From Alistipes sp. (lineage in GTDB: Bacteria; Bacteroidota; Bacteroidia; Bacteroidales; Rikenellaceae), in assembly GCA_017410165.1 (NCBI GenBank), contig JAFQRH010000019.1, positions 290,455 to 354,454 of the forward strand: a DNA stretch of 64,000 nt, in the 5' to 3' direction. The position numbers and the translations under genes were made by a program. Position 1 is the first letter of the stretch; every line of letters starts with the position of its first letter. Shown one piece after another: positions 51,229 through 61,300 of the stretch. Below the pieces are notes generated by a model. The model was not told where the DNA came from. It saw nothing but the letters and a program-made list of their open reading frames with translations, and made no database searches.

Positions 51229-53313
51229 TTAGTTTTGGAACTTGATAAGGAAGTACGGGGTCATTTCGCGGTATTTTGCATTCTGGAAGGTGCGTTTACC
51301 GACCTTCTGAATCTCGCCTTTGACCGTACCGACGATGTTCATCTGCCAATATGTCGGATTCTTCTTGTTCTTGAATCGCTCCAAGCCCTTCTCGTTCACC
51401 TTAATATATATGGTCTTTTCGTTCTCCTCCGGCAGTATGGATATTGGTTCGAGCGCAAAGAGTTTGTTCTTGTTGCCAAGTAGCAACTCGACAGGGTCGG
51501 TAAAGCCCGGGTCGCGCTCGATAAGCACCTTGACAGAGATAACATTGTCCTGCGCCGTGAAGGTCACCTCCTGCTCGATATCGAACGCCAGCGACATACG
51601 GTAAGGCGACGGTTTGGCGATATCGACCGCCAATTCTGCCGACTGTATGTAGTGGGTGTAGTAGAATGCCTGCATCATCTTATCAACCGGCACAACATCG
51701 GCACGCGCACGTCCGCCCGGACTCGGATATTCCATCTTAACCTCTATCGGGAATCGCTTCAACTCGGCATCCTTCGGCGCGGTGATGGATACGTTCCATC
51801 GTCGGCCGGCGCGAAGTCGGAGTGCGCTCGTTGTAAATCCCCTCGGGAGTCCGTCGATAACCAGATTTGCCGGTTGGCGCAGTCGTCCGGTGACATCGAC
51901 GCGGAATGTGGATGTGCCACCCGCCGGAATGGTTATATTCGCCGGCGACACGAAGGCACTGAACGACGGCATCTGGTCGTGCAGACGTAGCATATAGTGG
52001 AAATCTTTGCCGTGACGGCGATGCAGGTCCTCCACTTCGAGTATCATCTCGTCGCTCACCTTTGGTGTGTATTTAAGCACCGGATCGGCGTGGAATGTCA
52101 TCAATCCCTGCATCGGGTCTTCCGTATCATCAACCATTGCAACAACCTTTCCCATCGTGGTCTTCAATCGCATTACGGCATCGATTTGCGAATCGTTACG
52201 GCGACCGATAAGCTCCACGAATATCGGTTTTTTCTTCTCGGCGTATATTTTATACTGCTTCACGCGCCCATCGGCCGTTAGCGAATCCACAATGGCGGTA
52301 GTTGTCGAGAGTGTCGCGCCCGCCTTCGGGTTGTGGACGACTCTGACGCCCTTTGGTACGGCATAGAACGATACGGCATTCGATGTGCCTGTGGCGTTGG
52401 TGTATGTCAGGTGGTTGTAGCCCGCTTTGGTTGGTTTAATCTTGGCGGTTGTCGAGCCGAGATTTGCGCCCTCGATGCGTTGTGATATGCGCTTTCCGAC
52501 CACGCCATAGGCAGGGTAGCGACCCGTGACGAACGGTATCGTGCCGATGTGGATGCGATAGTTGAAATCCTTACGGCCGCGATAGATGGCGTCGTGTATG
52601 ATTACGGTGTAGTCGTCATCCTTTGGCAGCGTGGTGATGATTACGGGGTCCACGTGGTGGTGATAGTCATCCGAGTAGGCGACCTCTCTGCCGCGCGAAT
52701 CGACAATCTTCAACACCGGTTGAAACCACCCCGGTACGGCATCGGCAATGTACGGCACGAGTTGGCGTGCCTTGACCGAGGCCACAATCTTCTCGCCCTC
52801 TTTGCCCGAAAATCGGAAATAATCGACACCTCCCGGTGCAACATATCCGCACAAAACGGCAGGTAGCGACTTCACTTCATTCGGCTTTTTGAGCGTAGAT
52901 TTCTCATTTTCGAGGAGATTCGGATACGAGGCCACCTCGAACGGGAGCATATTCGACACGCCTGCCGGACCTTGCAGACGCAGGTCGTACAATCCGCAAG
53001 GCACGTTCGCCGCAATGCGGATGTGTATCTTTACGCGGTCGGCAAGTTGCGGACTGCTCTGGTCGTTTAGTCGGCGACGCTTTTTTTTCTCGGCGGCACT
53101 CTCCGTGATGTATTCGATTTCGCCCTTGATGCCCGGATGGTTGAAAAGGACCTTTGTTGCCTTGTTGATGTTCAAGCCGCCCGCCTCGATTACGGTGGTT
53201 GTGCCTACCTCGCCACCTGCCGGTAGCAGATAGCCGAGCGATAGTTTCTGTGCGTAGAGTGACGATGTCAGCAACGCGCACACGATGACCAATAATATCT
53301 TTTTACTTCTCAT
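51229..53313 (-). CDS. Secreted beta-rich protein of the DUF1501/DUF1553 operon
   Basis: A 694-residue secreted protein (signal MRSKKILLVIVCALLTSSLYA, then QKLSLGYLLPAGG). It resembles the pre-peptidase C-terminal (PPC)-domain proteins found beside DUF1501 and DUF1549 genes in Planctomycetes: CGYVAPGGVDYFRFSGKEGE followed by KIVASVKARQL is a PPC-like strand pattern. The first 140 residues and the last 350 look like further beta-sandwich modules. No catalytic residues identified. Its start overlaps the DUF1501 stop by 11 bases. Confidence 0.7.
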   Translation of the reverse strand: MRSKKILLVIVCALLTSSLYAQKLSLGYLLPAGGEVGTTTVIEAGGLNINKATKVLFNHPGIKGEIEYITESAAEKKKRRRLNDQSSPQLADRVKIHIRIAANVPCGLYDLRLQGPAGVSNMLPFEVASYPNLLENEKSTLKKPNEVKSLPAVLCGYVAPGGVDYFRFSGKEGEKIVASVKARQLVPYIADAVPGWFQPVLKIVDSRGREVAYSDDYHHHVDPVIITTLPKDDDYTVIIHDAIYRGRKDFNYRIHIGTIPFVTGRYPAYGVVGKRISQRIEGANLGSTTAKIKPTKAGYNHLTYTNATGTSNAVSFYAVPKGVRVVHNPKAGATLSTTTAIVDSLTADGRVKQYKIYAEKKKPIFVELIGRRNDSQIDAVMRLKTTMGKVVAMVDDTEDPMQGLMTFHADPVLKYTPKVSDEMILEVEDLHRRHGKDFHYMLRLHDQMPSFSAFVSPANITIPAGGTSTFRVDVTGRLRQPANLVIDGLPRGFTTSALRLRAGRRWNVSITAPKDAELKRFPIEVKMEYPSPGGRARADVVPVDKMMQAFYYTHYIQSAELAVDIAKPSPYRMSLAFDIEQEVTFTAQDNVISVKVLIERDPGFTDPVELLLGNKNKLFALEPISILPEENEKTIYIKVNEKGLERFKNKKNPTYWQMNIVGTVKGEIQKVGKRTFQNAKYREMTPYFLIKFQN

Positions 53314-54577
53314 AAGATGGCTGTTTTAGGTCTGTAATTTCATAGAGTAGTCCGCCCTCCTTCGTTGTGTCGAGCAACGAAGGGAGTATCGGTAGGTTGC
53401 CCTCCGAGGCGTGCGGCAGAGTGCCGTATGGGTCGATACCCAGAAGCATATATACGGTGCCGATTAAATCGCACGGACGCACGGGGCGTTCGGCGACCTT
53501 CTCGCCGGTCTTGTCGCTCTTGCCAACCACCTTGCCACCGTGAAAACCACCACCGGCAACCAGATAACTGAACACCGTGCCAAAGTGTGCACGACCGCCA
53601 TTCCACGGTGCCTCCCACAGAATCTTTGGCGTACGACCGAACTCGCCACCACACAAAACGATGGTGCTTTCGAGCAGACCGCGCTCGTCGAGGTCGGCAA
53701 TCAGTGCCGAGAGTGCCTTGTCGAGTTGCGGCAACATAGTGTTCATCTTCTGAAAATGCTTTTTATGCGTATCCCATCCCGTCATACGTACATTCACGAA
53801 CGGAACACCCGCCTCGACCAATCGTCTTGCTACGAGGCACGACTGTCCGAGACGCGACTTGCCGTAGCGTTGGCGTACGGAGTCTGGCTCGTTGTGCAGA
53901 TTGAACACCTCACGAGTGTTGCCCCATATAAACTCCATATTGATATCGCGCAGCGAGTCAATCTCCTGCTTGTTCATCGGCTGACGCTCAAACTCGCCGA
54001 GCATAGCCATTCTTTGCTCCATTCGCTCGCGGCTGACAAATTGATTTACGATGCCCTCGACCTCGTATTGCGCAGCTTCTGGCTTTCCGCCCGTGTCGAA
54101 CGACTTGTATGTATTGCCCAAGAAACCACCCTCGTTGAAGCGGCTGTTTGCGCTTGTCACCGAGATATAACACGGCAACACGCCTTTGTAGGTGTCGCGC
54201 TTCATATACGAAATGACGGCTCCGAACGACGGATATACAACCGCGCCACCCGACGTGTCGCCTGTAATCATCGCGTAGTGTCCGGTCTCGTGCGCGTGGC
54301 TGCCGTGTGTCAAACTTCTGATGAGCGAGTATTTATCCGCCATTTGAGCCAACAGCGGCAACTTCTCGCCAATCTCTATGCCCTCGACATTGGTCTTGCA
54401 CACTCCCTTGTAACTTCCGTGATAATCTCGTCCCATATTGGGCTTTGGGTCGAACGTGTCGGTCTGTGCCGGGCCACCGTCCAAATATACCAAAATCACA
54501 GACTTTGCCTTCTGGGCAGTCGCTCCGAAGCATACGGCCAGCACCAAAATTAGGGTTAAATATAGTGTTCTTCTCAT
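53303..54577 (-). CDS. DUF1501 family protein
   Basis: A 424-residue exported protein (signal MRRTLYLTLILVLAVCFGATA). DUF1501 belongs to the alkaline phosphatase/sulfatase superfamily. Visible blocks are SVILVYLDGGPAQTDTFDPK, SLIRSLTHGSHAHETGHYAM, MTGWDTHKKHF and TIVLCGGEFGRTPK followed by NGGRAHFGTVFSYLVAGGG. These Asp/His clusters look like a metal site, but no activity has been assigned to the family. It is nearly always paired with a DUF1549/DUF1553 gene, as here, 13 bases upstream. Confidence 0.92.
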   Translation of the reverse strand: MRRTLYLTLILVLAVCFGATAQKAKSVILVYLDGGPAQTDTFDPKPNMGRDYHGSYKGVCKTNVEGIEIGEKLPLLAQMADKYSLIRSLTHGSHAHETGHYAMITGDTSGGAVVYPSFGAVISYMKRDTYKGVLPCYISVTSANSRFNEGGFLGNTYKSFDTGGKPEAAQYEVEGIVNQFVSRERMEQRMAMLGEFERQPMNKQEIDSLRDINMEFIWGNTREVFNLHNEPDSVRQRYGKSRLGQSCLVARRLVEAGVPFVNVRMTGWDTHKKHFQKMNTMLPQLDKALSALIADLDERGLLESTIVLCGGEFGRTPKILWEAPWNGGRAHFGTVFSYLVAGGGFHGGKVVGKSDKTGEKVAERPVRPCDLIGTVYMLLGIDPYGTLPHASEGNLPILPSLLDTTKEGGLLYEITDLKQPSYEK

Positions 54578-54590
54578 AGCGTTGTGTTGA

Positions 54591-56009
54591 TTAGTGGTTA
54601 TAAAGGAACTCGTTGCTGTTTATCTGCATCCACACAATGTCGATTGCAACCTCCATCAGTGGCAATCCGCTCTTCTCGGCATACTCTTTATACATCGCAA
54701 TCTCCTTCTGCGTTGCACGTCTTGACAGCACGCGCAACGTGATTGCGTTCGAGATGGCCTCTATGGTCGGATTGTTTTGGTATATTCGCTGCAAATTCGG
54801 ACTCTTGCGAATACGGCGTTCGAGAGCCGACGAGTTCATCAGGTAGAGCAACTGTCGGGATGTGAGCGTGTTGTTGCGTTGGCTCTCCAACGATACGTCG
54901 CGCGAGACCTTGCCGAACAACTCCAACTCCGTAGAGGATACCGTCGCGTCGCCCAACTGTGTCGAGCGAGTGCGTGGCGGGTAGAAGGTAAACGGCTCCG
55001 GTACTCGGCTGCTGTACGTGGTCCAAATGCCGGTGATTGACCCAATGGCATCGACAATCACCTCTGCCGGCAGTCGCTGCGCAACGAAGTCGCCGTCGGG
55101 TGCCATCTTCGAGTTGAACTGCTTCGTGAGCAGAATCTTCTTCATCAGGGCACGCAAATCAAAGTTGTGAGCGATGAAGTAGTCGGTCAGCTCGGCAAGC
55201 AGTTGCGGGTCGGATGGCAGATTATCTTTGCGCCAATCGTCCGGCTCGTGTACGATACCGCGACCGAAGACCCAATACCACATACGATTCACCATAACCT
55301 CCGCAAAGCGGCGATTCTCGCGCGATGTGAGCCATTTAACGTACGGCTCGCGCCAATCCTCGCCGTAAATCGGTGTGAGGCGAGTGCCGTCGGCGAGGAT
55401 GATTTTCTGCCACGGCGCACTCTTATGGTAGTCGAGGTAGATTATCTCCTCTTTCCACTCCTTTGTCGATTTGAAGTTGATTTGCGAGAAACACAAGTGT
55501 CCGTTATCCTTGCAATCGCGGTTGCCGAGGAACAGCAGGTTGATGTTGGCGTAGAAGTTCTGTGGCGTTCGCTTCTGAAATCCGCGATAGAAGTTGGCTG
55601 CCGGCTCTCGGAAGTTACTTCCCTCGGAGAGTAGCAGCCCGCGCACCATCTCGTCATACGGCACATTGTTGAGCAACTGCTCGTATATCCAGCGATTGTA
55701 CGCCTGTACGCCGTTTGGCCACAGATTGCTCGGAAACTCGGACTTGATGCGCAGGATATCGCCCCAATGCATCAGCATATACTTCATTCCGAGTTCGCTC
55801 TCGATGAGTCGCTCGATGAGTCGCTCGCGCTTGTTCGCGCTCTCGTTGTCCAGAAATTTTTCGCACGCTTGTGGCGATGGCAAGGCGCCCGTTACGGTAA
55901 GGTACGCCCTTCGCAGGAAGACCTCGTCGCTACATCGCTCCGAAGCCGTCGCTTGCGCTGTCAGCAATGACAAGCCGACCGTGAATATCAGAATTGTTCT
56001 TAATCTCAT
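54591..56009 (-). CDS. DUF1549/DUF1553 family protein
   Basis: A 472-residue exported protein (signal MRLRTILIFTVGLSLLTAQATA). The N-terminal DUF1549 part reads VFLRRAYLTVTGALPSPQAC and MLMHWGDILRIKSEFPSN. The DUF1553 part reads NRRFAEVMVNRMWYWVFGRG and FDLRALMKKILLTKQFN, with LPAEVIVDAIGSITGIW near the end. Planctomycete homologues are about 800-1000 residues and often carry a cytochrome c domain; this one is compact and has no CxxCH. It precedes DUF1501 in the operon. Confidence 0.9.
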   Translation of the reverse strand: MRLRTILIFTVGLSLLTAQATASERCSDEVFLRRAYLTVTGALPSPQACEKFLDNESANKRERLIERLIESELGMKYMLMHWGDILRIKSEFPSNLWPNGVQAYNRWIYEQLLNNVPYDEMVRGLLLSEGSNFREPAANFYRGFQKRTPQNFYANINLLFLGNRDCKDNGHLCFSQINFKSTKEWKEEIIYLDYHKSAPWQKIILADGTRLTPIYGEDWREPYVKWLTSRENRRFAEVMVNRMWYWVFGRGIVHEPDDWRKDNLPSDPQLLAELTDYFIAHNFDLRALMKKILLTKQFNSKMAPDGDFVAQRLPAEVIVDAIGSITGIWTTYSSRVPEPFTFYPPRTRSTQLGDATVSSTELELFGKVSRDVSLESQRNNTLTSRQLLYLMNSSALERRIRKSPNLQRIYQNNPTIEAISNAITLRVLSRRATQKEIAMYKEYAEKSGLPLMEVAIDIVWMQINSNEFLYNH

Positions 56010-56016
56010 AATATCG

Positions 56017-57162
56017 CTATATTAAAATTCCTTCGATTTCTACCAGCAGTTCCTTTCTGCATACGTCTGCAATTGTATATACAACAGGCAGTTGCGGATA
56101 TGCCTGCTCGACGACGGCGCGTACCTCGTCATAATCCTCCGCACGCTTGATGAATGCTTGCAGTTGGGTATATTTCAGCTCGTGCGGAGCACATCCGTAT
56201 CGCACCAGATTCTCTGGCGAGACGAGATGCTCGATATTTTCGATGGTCTTGATTGTTTGCAGACGTGCCGACGAGGCATCTTCACTCTGCTCGCCCCGAA
56301 TTGCTGCCGTACCCGATACGAAACAGCAGACGCCGTGCGATGTCTCGATTAACTTCGCACGCTCGAATTTCGGAGTACTCTTTACGGCATCGGCAGCGTT
56401 GTCGATGAGTACACTCTTTGAATAGACGTGCGCCGCGACCTGTAAAGGATTGTCGATAGGGTAGATGGCTTTGGCGCACGTTCCACTCTTTTTGAATGCT
56501 ATACATCCGACGATTATGCCCTCGTACGAAGCACCAATTCCGGTTGCGGCAGGGTAGCCGTTGTTCCACGCCGCTTTTGCGTAGTAGCGGGTGCGGGCAT
56601 CGTTGAACTCCTGATAACGCTGCTTGCCATCCCTCTCTCCGACAATGTTGCCGATGTAGTTCCATTGGCGCACGATGTCATCGACCGCAAAACCACACTC
56701 GGCGAGTGTTGCATCCAATCGCTCGAAGACCTCTTGGCTCTGCACGCCCACGCTCTGCGTAAAATCGGAGGCAGGAATACCTTCGATAAAGAGCAACGAC
56801 TCCTCGCCTTTGTCCTTACCTTCGCCCTCGCCTTCGCCCCCGCCGAGCAATCCGTAGCAGATGCCGTCGCGCTCGCGTATCGTAATGTCCGATGTGTCGT
56901 CAAGCGCGTAAATGTCTGCCGATAGTCCGCCTTTTGGAAGGAGATATTGGGGTACGAGCGTTACGGGAGTGCGCCTGCCAAGCGACCGGCAGACGGCAGA
57001 CTTCAAGCGAGATAGCAGTGCGTGATACTCCACACGCTCGTCCACTCCGTAAAAAACAATTCCACAAATGCGACCGCTCGGAACTCCTTGCAAAAGTTTG
57101 CCGATGCCATCCGAGTTCAGATCGCATATATCGAGGGTCGAAGAGTATATTTTGAATCCCAT
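56017..57162 (-). CDS. RidA/chorismatase-like protein
   Basis: The C-terminal half has the RidA (YjgF) fold pattern: FVSGTAAIRGEQSEDASSAR, a QTIKTIENIEHLV helix and a closing PVVYTIADVCRKELLVEIEG. Together with the extended N-terminal half (WNYIGNIVGERDGKQRYQEF, GIGASYEG) it is most like the FkbO/Hyg5 chorismatase-type group, which act on chorismate-like enolates. A Gly/Glu/Lys run around residue 107 is a low-complexity insert. There is no signal peptide, so unlike its three operon partners it is cytoplasmic. It heads the operon, 7 bases before the DUF1549 gene. Activity not known. Confidence 0.65.
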   Translation of the reverse strand: MGFKIYSSTLDICDLNSDGIGKLLQGVPSGRICGIVFYGVDERVEYHALLSRLKSAVCRSLGRRTPVTLVPQYLLPKGGLSADIYALDDTSDITIRERDGICYGLLGGGEGEGEGKDKGEESLLFIEGIPASDFTQSVGVQSQEVFERLDATLAECGFAVDDIVRQWNYIGNIVGERDGKQRYQEFNDARTRYYAKAAWNNGYPAATGIGASYEGIIVGCIAFKKSGTCAKAIYPIDNPLQVAAHVYSKSVLIDNAADAVKSTPKFERAKLIETSHGVCCFVSGTAAIRGEQSEDASSARLQTIKTIENIEHLVSPENLVRYGCAPHELKYTQLQAFIKRAEDYDEVRAVVEQAYPQLPVVYTIADVCRKELLVEIEGILI

Positions 57163-57206
57163 AGGCCCTGAGGATTGGTCTTATGTTTTGTATTTTATAT
57201 ATAAGA

Positions 57207-57237
57207 CAAATTTACATTAAAAAAGTTAAATCACCAA
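57207..57237 (-). promoter_or_regulatory. Promoter of the four-gene DUF1501 operon
   Basis: Minus-strand TTGG (57234-57237), 19 bases, TAAATTTG (57207-57214), giving a leader of about 40 bases. Confidence 0.75.
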
Positions 57238-57293
57238 CACCTCAAAACAAGAAATATTTTCAATCGTGAATCCGATTTTTGGCATAAAGTTGT

Positions 57294-57301
57294 TACCTTT
57301 G
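57294..57301 (+). promoter_or_regulatory. Promoter -7 element for rsmA
   Basis: TACCTTTG, 19 bases before the rsmA ATG. No well-spaced -33 partner. Confidence 0.6.
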
Positions 57302-57320
57302 TGGCACAAAGAGTAAAATT

Positions 57321-58106
57321 ATGGCAGAAGTCAGGGCAAAAAAGGCACTCGGGCAGCACTTTCTGACCGATTTGAACATAGCGCAAAAGATTTGCAACTC
57401 GCTCGGCGGAGGCAGTGCCGAAGAGCCATATCCGACATTGGAGGTCGGCTGTGGTATGGGTGTGCTGACGCAGTATCTGTTGCGTCGTGACGACATCGTG
57501 ACCTTCGGTGCGGAGATCGACTCGGAGAGTGTCGAGTATCTGCACGCCCACTATCCCGACTTCGCGCCGCGTCTTATCGAGGGTGACTTCCTGAAAATGG
57601 ACCTGCACGAGCGCTTCCCGCAGGGCGTGCGCATTATCGGTAACTTCCCGTACAACATTTCGTCGCAGATATTTTTCAAGATAATCGAAAACCGCGACCT
57701 TGTTCCCGAGTGTGTCGGGATGATTCAGCGCGAGGTGGCTGTCCGCATTGCCGAGCCGCCGGGCTCGCGCGAGTATGGCATATTGAGTGTGCTGTTGCAG
57801 GCGTGGTACGATATAGAATACCTGTTTACCGTCTCGGAGAAGGTGTTTAATCCGCCGCCAAAGGTCAAGAGTGCGGTTATTCGTCTGCGCCGAAACGCTA
57901 CCACACGATTGGATTGCGACGAGCAACTGTTTGTCAAGGTGGTCAAGGCGTCGTTCGGCCAGCGTCGCAAGATGTTGCGCAACTCGTTACGCGCTGTCTT
58001 CGGTCAGTTTGGCGGAGCCGAGCATCCACTCTTCTCGACCCGCGCCGAGCAACTATCCGTCGAACAGTTTGTCGAACTGACCCGCTGGGTTGCCGAGCAT
58101 ATTTAG
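57321..58106 (+). CDS. rsmA: 16S rRNA dimethyladenosine transferase KsgA
   Basis: Dimethylates two adjacent adenines near the 3' end of 16S rRNA. KKALGQHFLTDLNIAQKI, LEVGCGMGVLTQYLL (SAM site), the catalytic NFPYNISSQIFF and VFNPPPKVKSAVIRL are classic. Length 261. Monocistronic. Confidence 0.97.
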   Translation: MAEVRAKKALGQHFLTDLNIAQKICNSLGGGSAEEPYPTLEVGCGMGVLTQYLLRRDDIVTFGAEIDSESVEYLHAHYPDFAPRLIEGDFLKMDLHERFPQGVRIIGNFPYNISSQIFFKIIENRDLVPECVGMIQREVAVRIAEPPGSREYGILSVLLQAWYDIEYLFTVSEKVFNPPPKVKSAVIRLRRNATTRLDCDEQLFVKVVKASFGQRRKMLRNSLRAVFGQFGGAEHPLFSTRAEQLSVEQFVELTRWVAEHI

Positions 58107-58258
58107 AATCCGAAGAAGATATTCGCATAATGCAAGACCGACACACTCTGTTGGTCTAAAACGGTTTGTGCCATTGAAGGTGCACCATTTAATAAATTTT
58201 CTCTTCGACCAACCTCGCTCTTGTATCGTACTTGTTAGTAAACTAACAACGATTTTTT

Positions 58259-58289
58259 TTGGTTTGCTCCCGATAACTTTGTATTTTTG
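58259..58289 (+). promoter_or_regulatory. Promoter of nifJ
   Basis: TTG (58259-58261), 20 bases, TATTTTTG (58282-58289). An overlapping TAACTTTG (58275-58282) is a second possible -7. The leader then forms the hairpin GCGAAAC/GTTTCGC (58302-58320), which may stabilise a highly expressed mRNA. Confidence 0.7.
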
Positions 58290-58363
58290 CGTGCGTTTTT
58301 TGCGAAACACAGAGTTTCGCGTGATTATTGCAAATCAAAAATCTAAACAAAAAGATAAAAACT

Positions 58364-61300
58364 ATGGCAGAAAAGAAGTTTATCACGTGTGACGGTAACT
58401 ATGCCGCAGCGCATATCGCGTATATGTTCTCGGAGGTTGCCGCCATCTACCCAATCACCCCGTCATCGACGATGGCAGAGTTGGTTGACGAGTGGGCTGC
58501 ACAGGGCCGCAAGAATATCTTCGGCGAGACCGTAAAGGTGGTTGAGATGCAGTCGGAGGCAGGTGCCGCAGGTGCTGTTCACGGTTCGTTGCAGAGCGGT
58601 GCGCTCACATCGACATTCACCGCATCGCAGGGTCTGTTGCTGATGATTCCGAATATGTACAAGATTTCGGGCGAGTTGCTTCCGGGCGTGTTCCACGTTT
58701 CGGCTCGTGCATTGGCAGCACAGTCGCTCTCGATTTTCGGCGACCATCAGGACGTTATGGCTGCTCGTCAGACGGGTTTTGCACAGCTCGCAACCTCGTC
58801 CGTTCAGGAGGTTATGGATTTGGCTGGTGTGGCACACATCGTGGCACTCCGTTCGCGTATTCCGTTCTTGCACTTCTTCGACGGCTTCCGTACATCGCAC
58901 GAGATTCAGAAGGTAGAGCTTATCGACGAGGCGTCGCTCTCGGCCCTCTTCGATCGTGAGGCACTCAAAGAGTTCCGCAACCGTGCGCTCAATCCTGAAA
59001 AGCCGCTTTCGCGCGGTACGGCGCAGAATCCGGACATCTACTTCCAGACTCGCGAGGCATCGAACAAGTTCTACGATGCAGTGCCTGATATGGTTGCAGA
59101 GACGATGGAGAAGATTTCGGCAATTACCGGTCGTGAGTATAAGCCGTTTGTATATTATGGTGCAGCGGATGCCGACCGCGTAGTTGTTGCTATGGGCTCG
59201 GTTACCGAGACGCTGAAAGAGTGCGTCGATTATCTCAACGCACGTGGCGAGAAGGTTGGTGTCATTACCGTACACCTCTATCGTCCGTTCTCGGCAAAAT
59301 ACCTCTTCAACGTATTGCCGTCGAGCGTCAAGACGCTCTGCGTTCTCGACCGTACGAAGGAGCCGGGCGCAAATGGCGAGCCGCTCTACCTCGATATCGT
59401 AGATGCATTCTACGGTCACGATATCCAGCCGAACATCATCGGTGGTCGTTATGGCCTCTCGTCGAAGGATACCACTCCGGCACAGATGCTCGCCGTATTC
59501 GAGAATATGGCTCTCGCACAGCCGAAGAACCACTTTACGGTAGGTATTGTGGACGACGTTACGAATCTTTCGTTGCCGGTTGGCGAGGAGATTTCGATGG
59601 CAAAGGAGGGTACGTTCGAGGCGTTGTTCTTCGGTTTGGGTGCTGACGGTACGGTTGGTGCAAACAAGAACTCGATTAAGATTATCGGTGGCTCGACCGA
59701 TAAATATTGCCAGGCATACTTCTCGTACGACTCGAAGAAGTCGGGTGGTTACACCTCGTCGCACTTGCGTTTCGGCGATAAGCCAATCACATCGCCTTAT
59801 TTGGTGACTACGCCGGACTTTATCGCGTGTCACGTTCCGTCGTACGTCGATAAGTATGACGTATTGAAGGGCTTGAAGAAGGGTGGCTCGTTCCTGCTCA
59901 ACTCGGTACTCGATGCCGAGGCAACTTGCGCATCGTTGCCAACCCATATGAAGGTATTCCTTGCAAAGAACAATATCAACTTCTACATCATCAACGCTAC
60001 GAAGATTGCAGCGGAGTTGGGCTTGGGCAGCCGCACCAATACTATTATGCAGTCGGCATTCTTCAAGATTGCGAATGTTATTCCATTCGAGAAGGCAGTC
60101 GAGGAGATGAAGAAGGCAATCTACAAGTCGTACGGCAAGAAGGGCGAGGATATCGTCAATATGAACTATGCCGCTGTTGATGCAGGTGCTACCGCAGTTG
60201 AGAAGGTGGATGTTCCTGCCGAGTGGGCATCGCTTGTTGTTGAGGATGCTCACGCATCGGTTGATATGTCGCGTCCGGAGTTTGTTCGCAATGTTGTTGA
60301 TCCAATCAACGCATTGAAGGGCGACTTGCTTCCTGTTTCGGCATTCAACGGTCGCGAGGATGGCTCGTGGGATAACGGTACGGCTGCTTGGGAGAAGCGC
60401 GGTATCGCGGTTAATGTTCCGGAGTGGGATGTTGATAAGTGTATCCAGTGTAACCAGTGTTCGTACGTCTGCCCTCACGCAGCAATCCGTCCGTTCCTTG
60501 CAACCGACGAGCAGGCCGCTGCTGCTCCTGAGGGAACAACCTTCAAGCAGGGCTTGGGCACGACGAAGGAGTATAAGTTCCGTATTCAGGTTTCGCCACT
60601 CGACTGTACGGGTTGCGGCAACTGTGTAGATGTCTGCCCATCGAAGGAGAAGGCCCTCGTTATGCGTCCGCTCGCATCGCAGATGAATCAGCACGAGAAG
60701 TGGGAGTATATGCACCACACGGTTGGCTACAAGGATCTCGACCGCGCAAAGATGGTCAAGAACAGCCAGTTCGCACAGCCGCTCTTCGAGTTCTCGGGCG
60801 CGTGTGCAGGTTGTGGTGAGACACCATATATCAAGACCATCACGCAGCTCTTCGGCGAGCGTATGATGGTTGCCAACGCAACGGGTTGTACCTCGATCTA
60901 CTCGGCATCGGCTCCATCGACTCCGTACTGCACCAACGAGAAGGGTCACGGTCCGGCTTGGGCAAACTCGCTCTTCGAGGATAACGCCGAGTATGGTTTG
61001 GGTATGCACGTGGGTATCGAGAAGTTGCGCGACGGTTTGGCATCGGTGATGACGAAGGCCATTGCCGAGTGTTCGTGCTGCTCGGACGAGTTGAAGGGTG
61101 TAATGCAGGAGTGGATTGACAATCGTCATCTGGCTGCTGCATCGGCCGAGATTTCGGCTCGCCTCGTGGCTCTCTGCGAGCAGTGCTCGTGCGACACTTG
61201 CCGCGAAATTTTGGAGAAGAAGCAGTTCCTCGTGAAGAAGTCGCAGTGGATTATCGGTGGCGACGGTTGGGGCTACGATATCGGCTTCGGCGGTGTGGAC

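Noticed and set aside
58328..58363. Upstream extension of nifJ by 12 codons
   Set aside because: The extension does not begin with the conserved N-terminus, while the ATG at 58364 gives the canonical MAEKKFITCDGN start.
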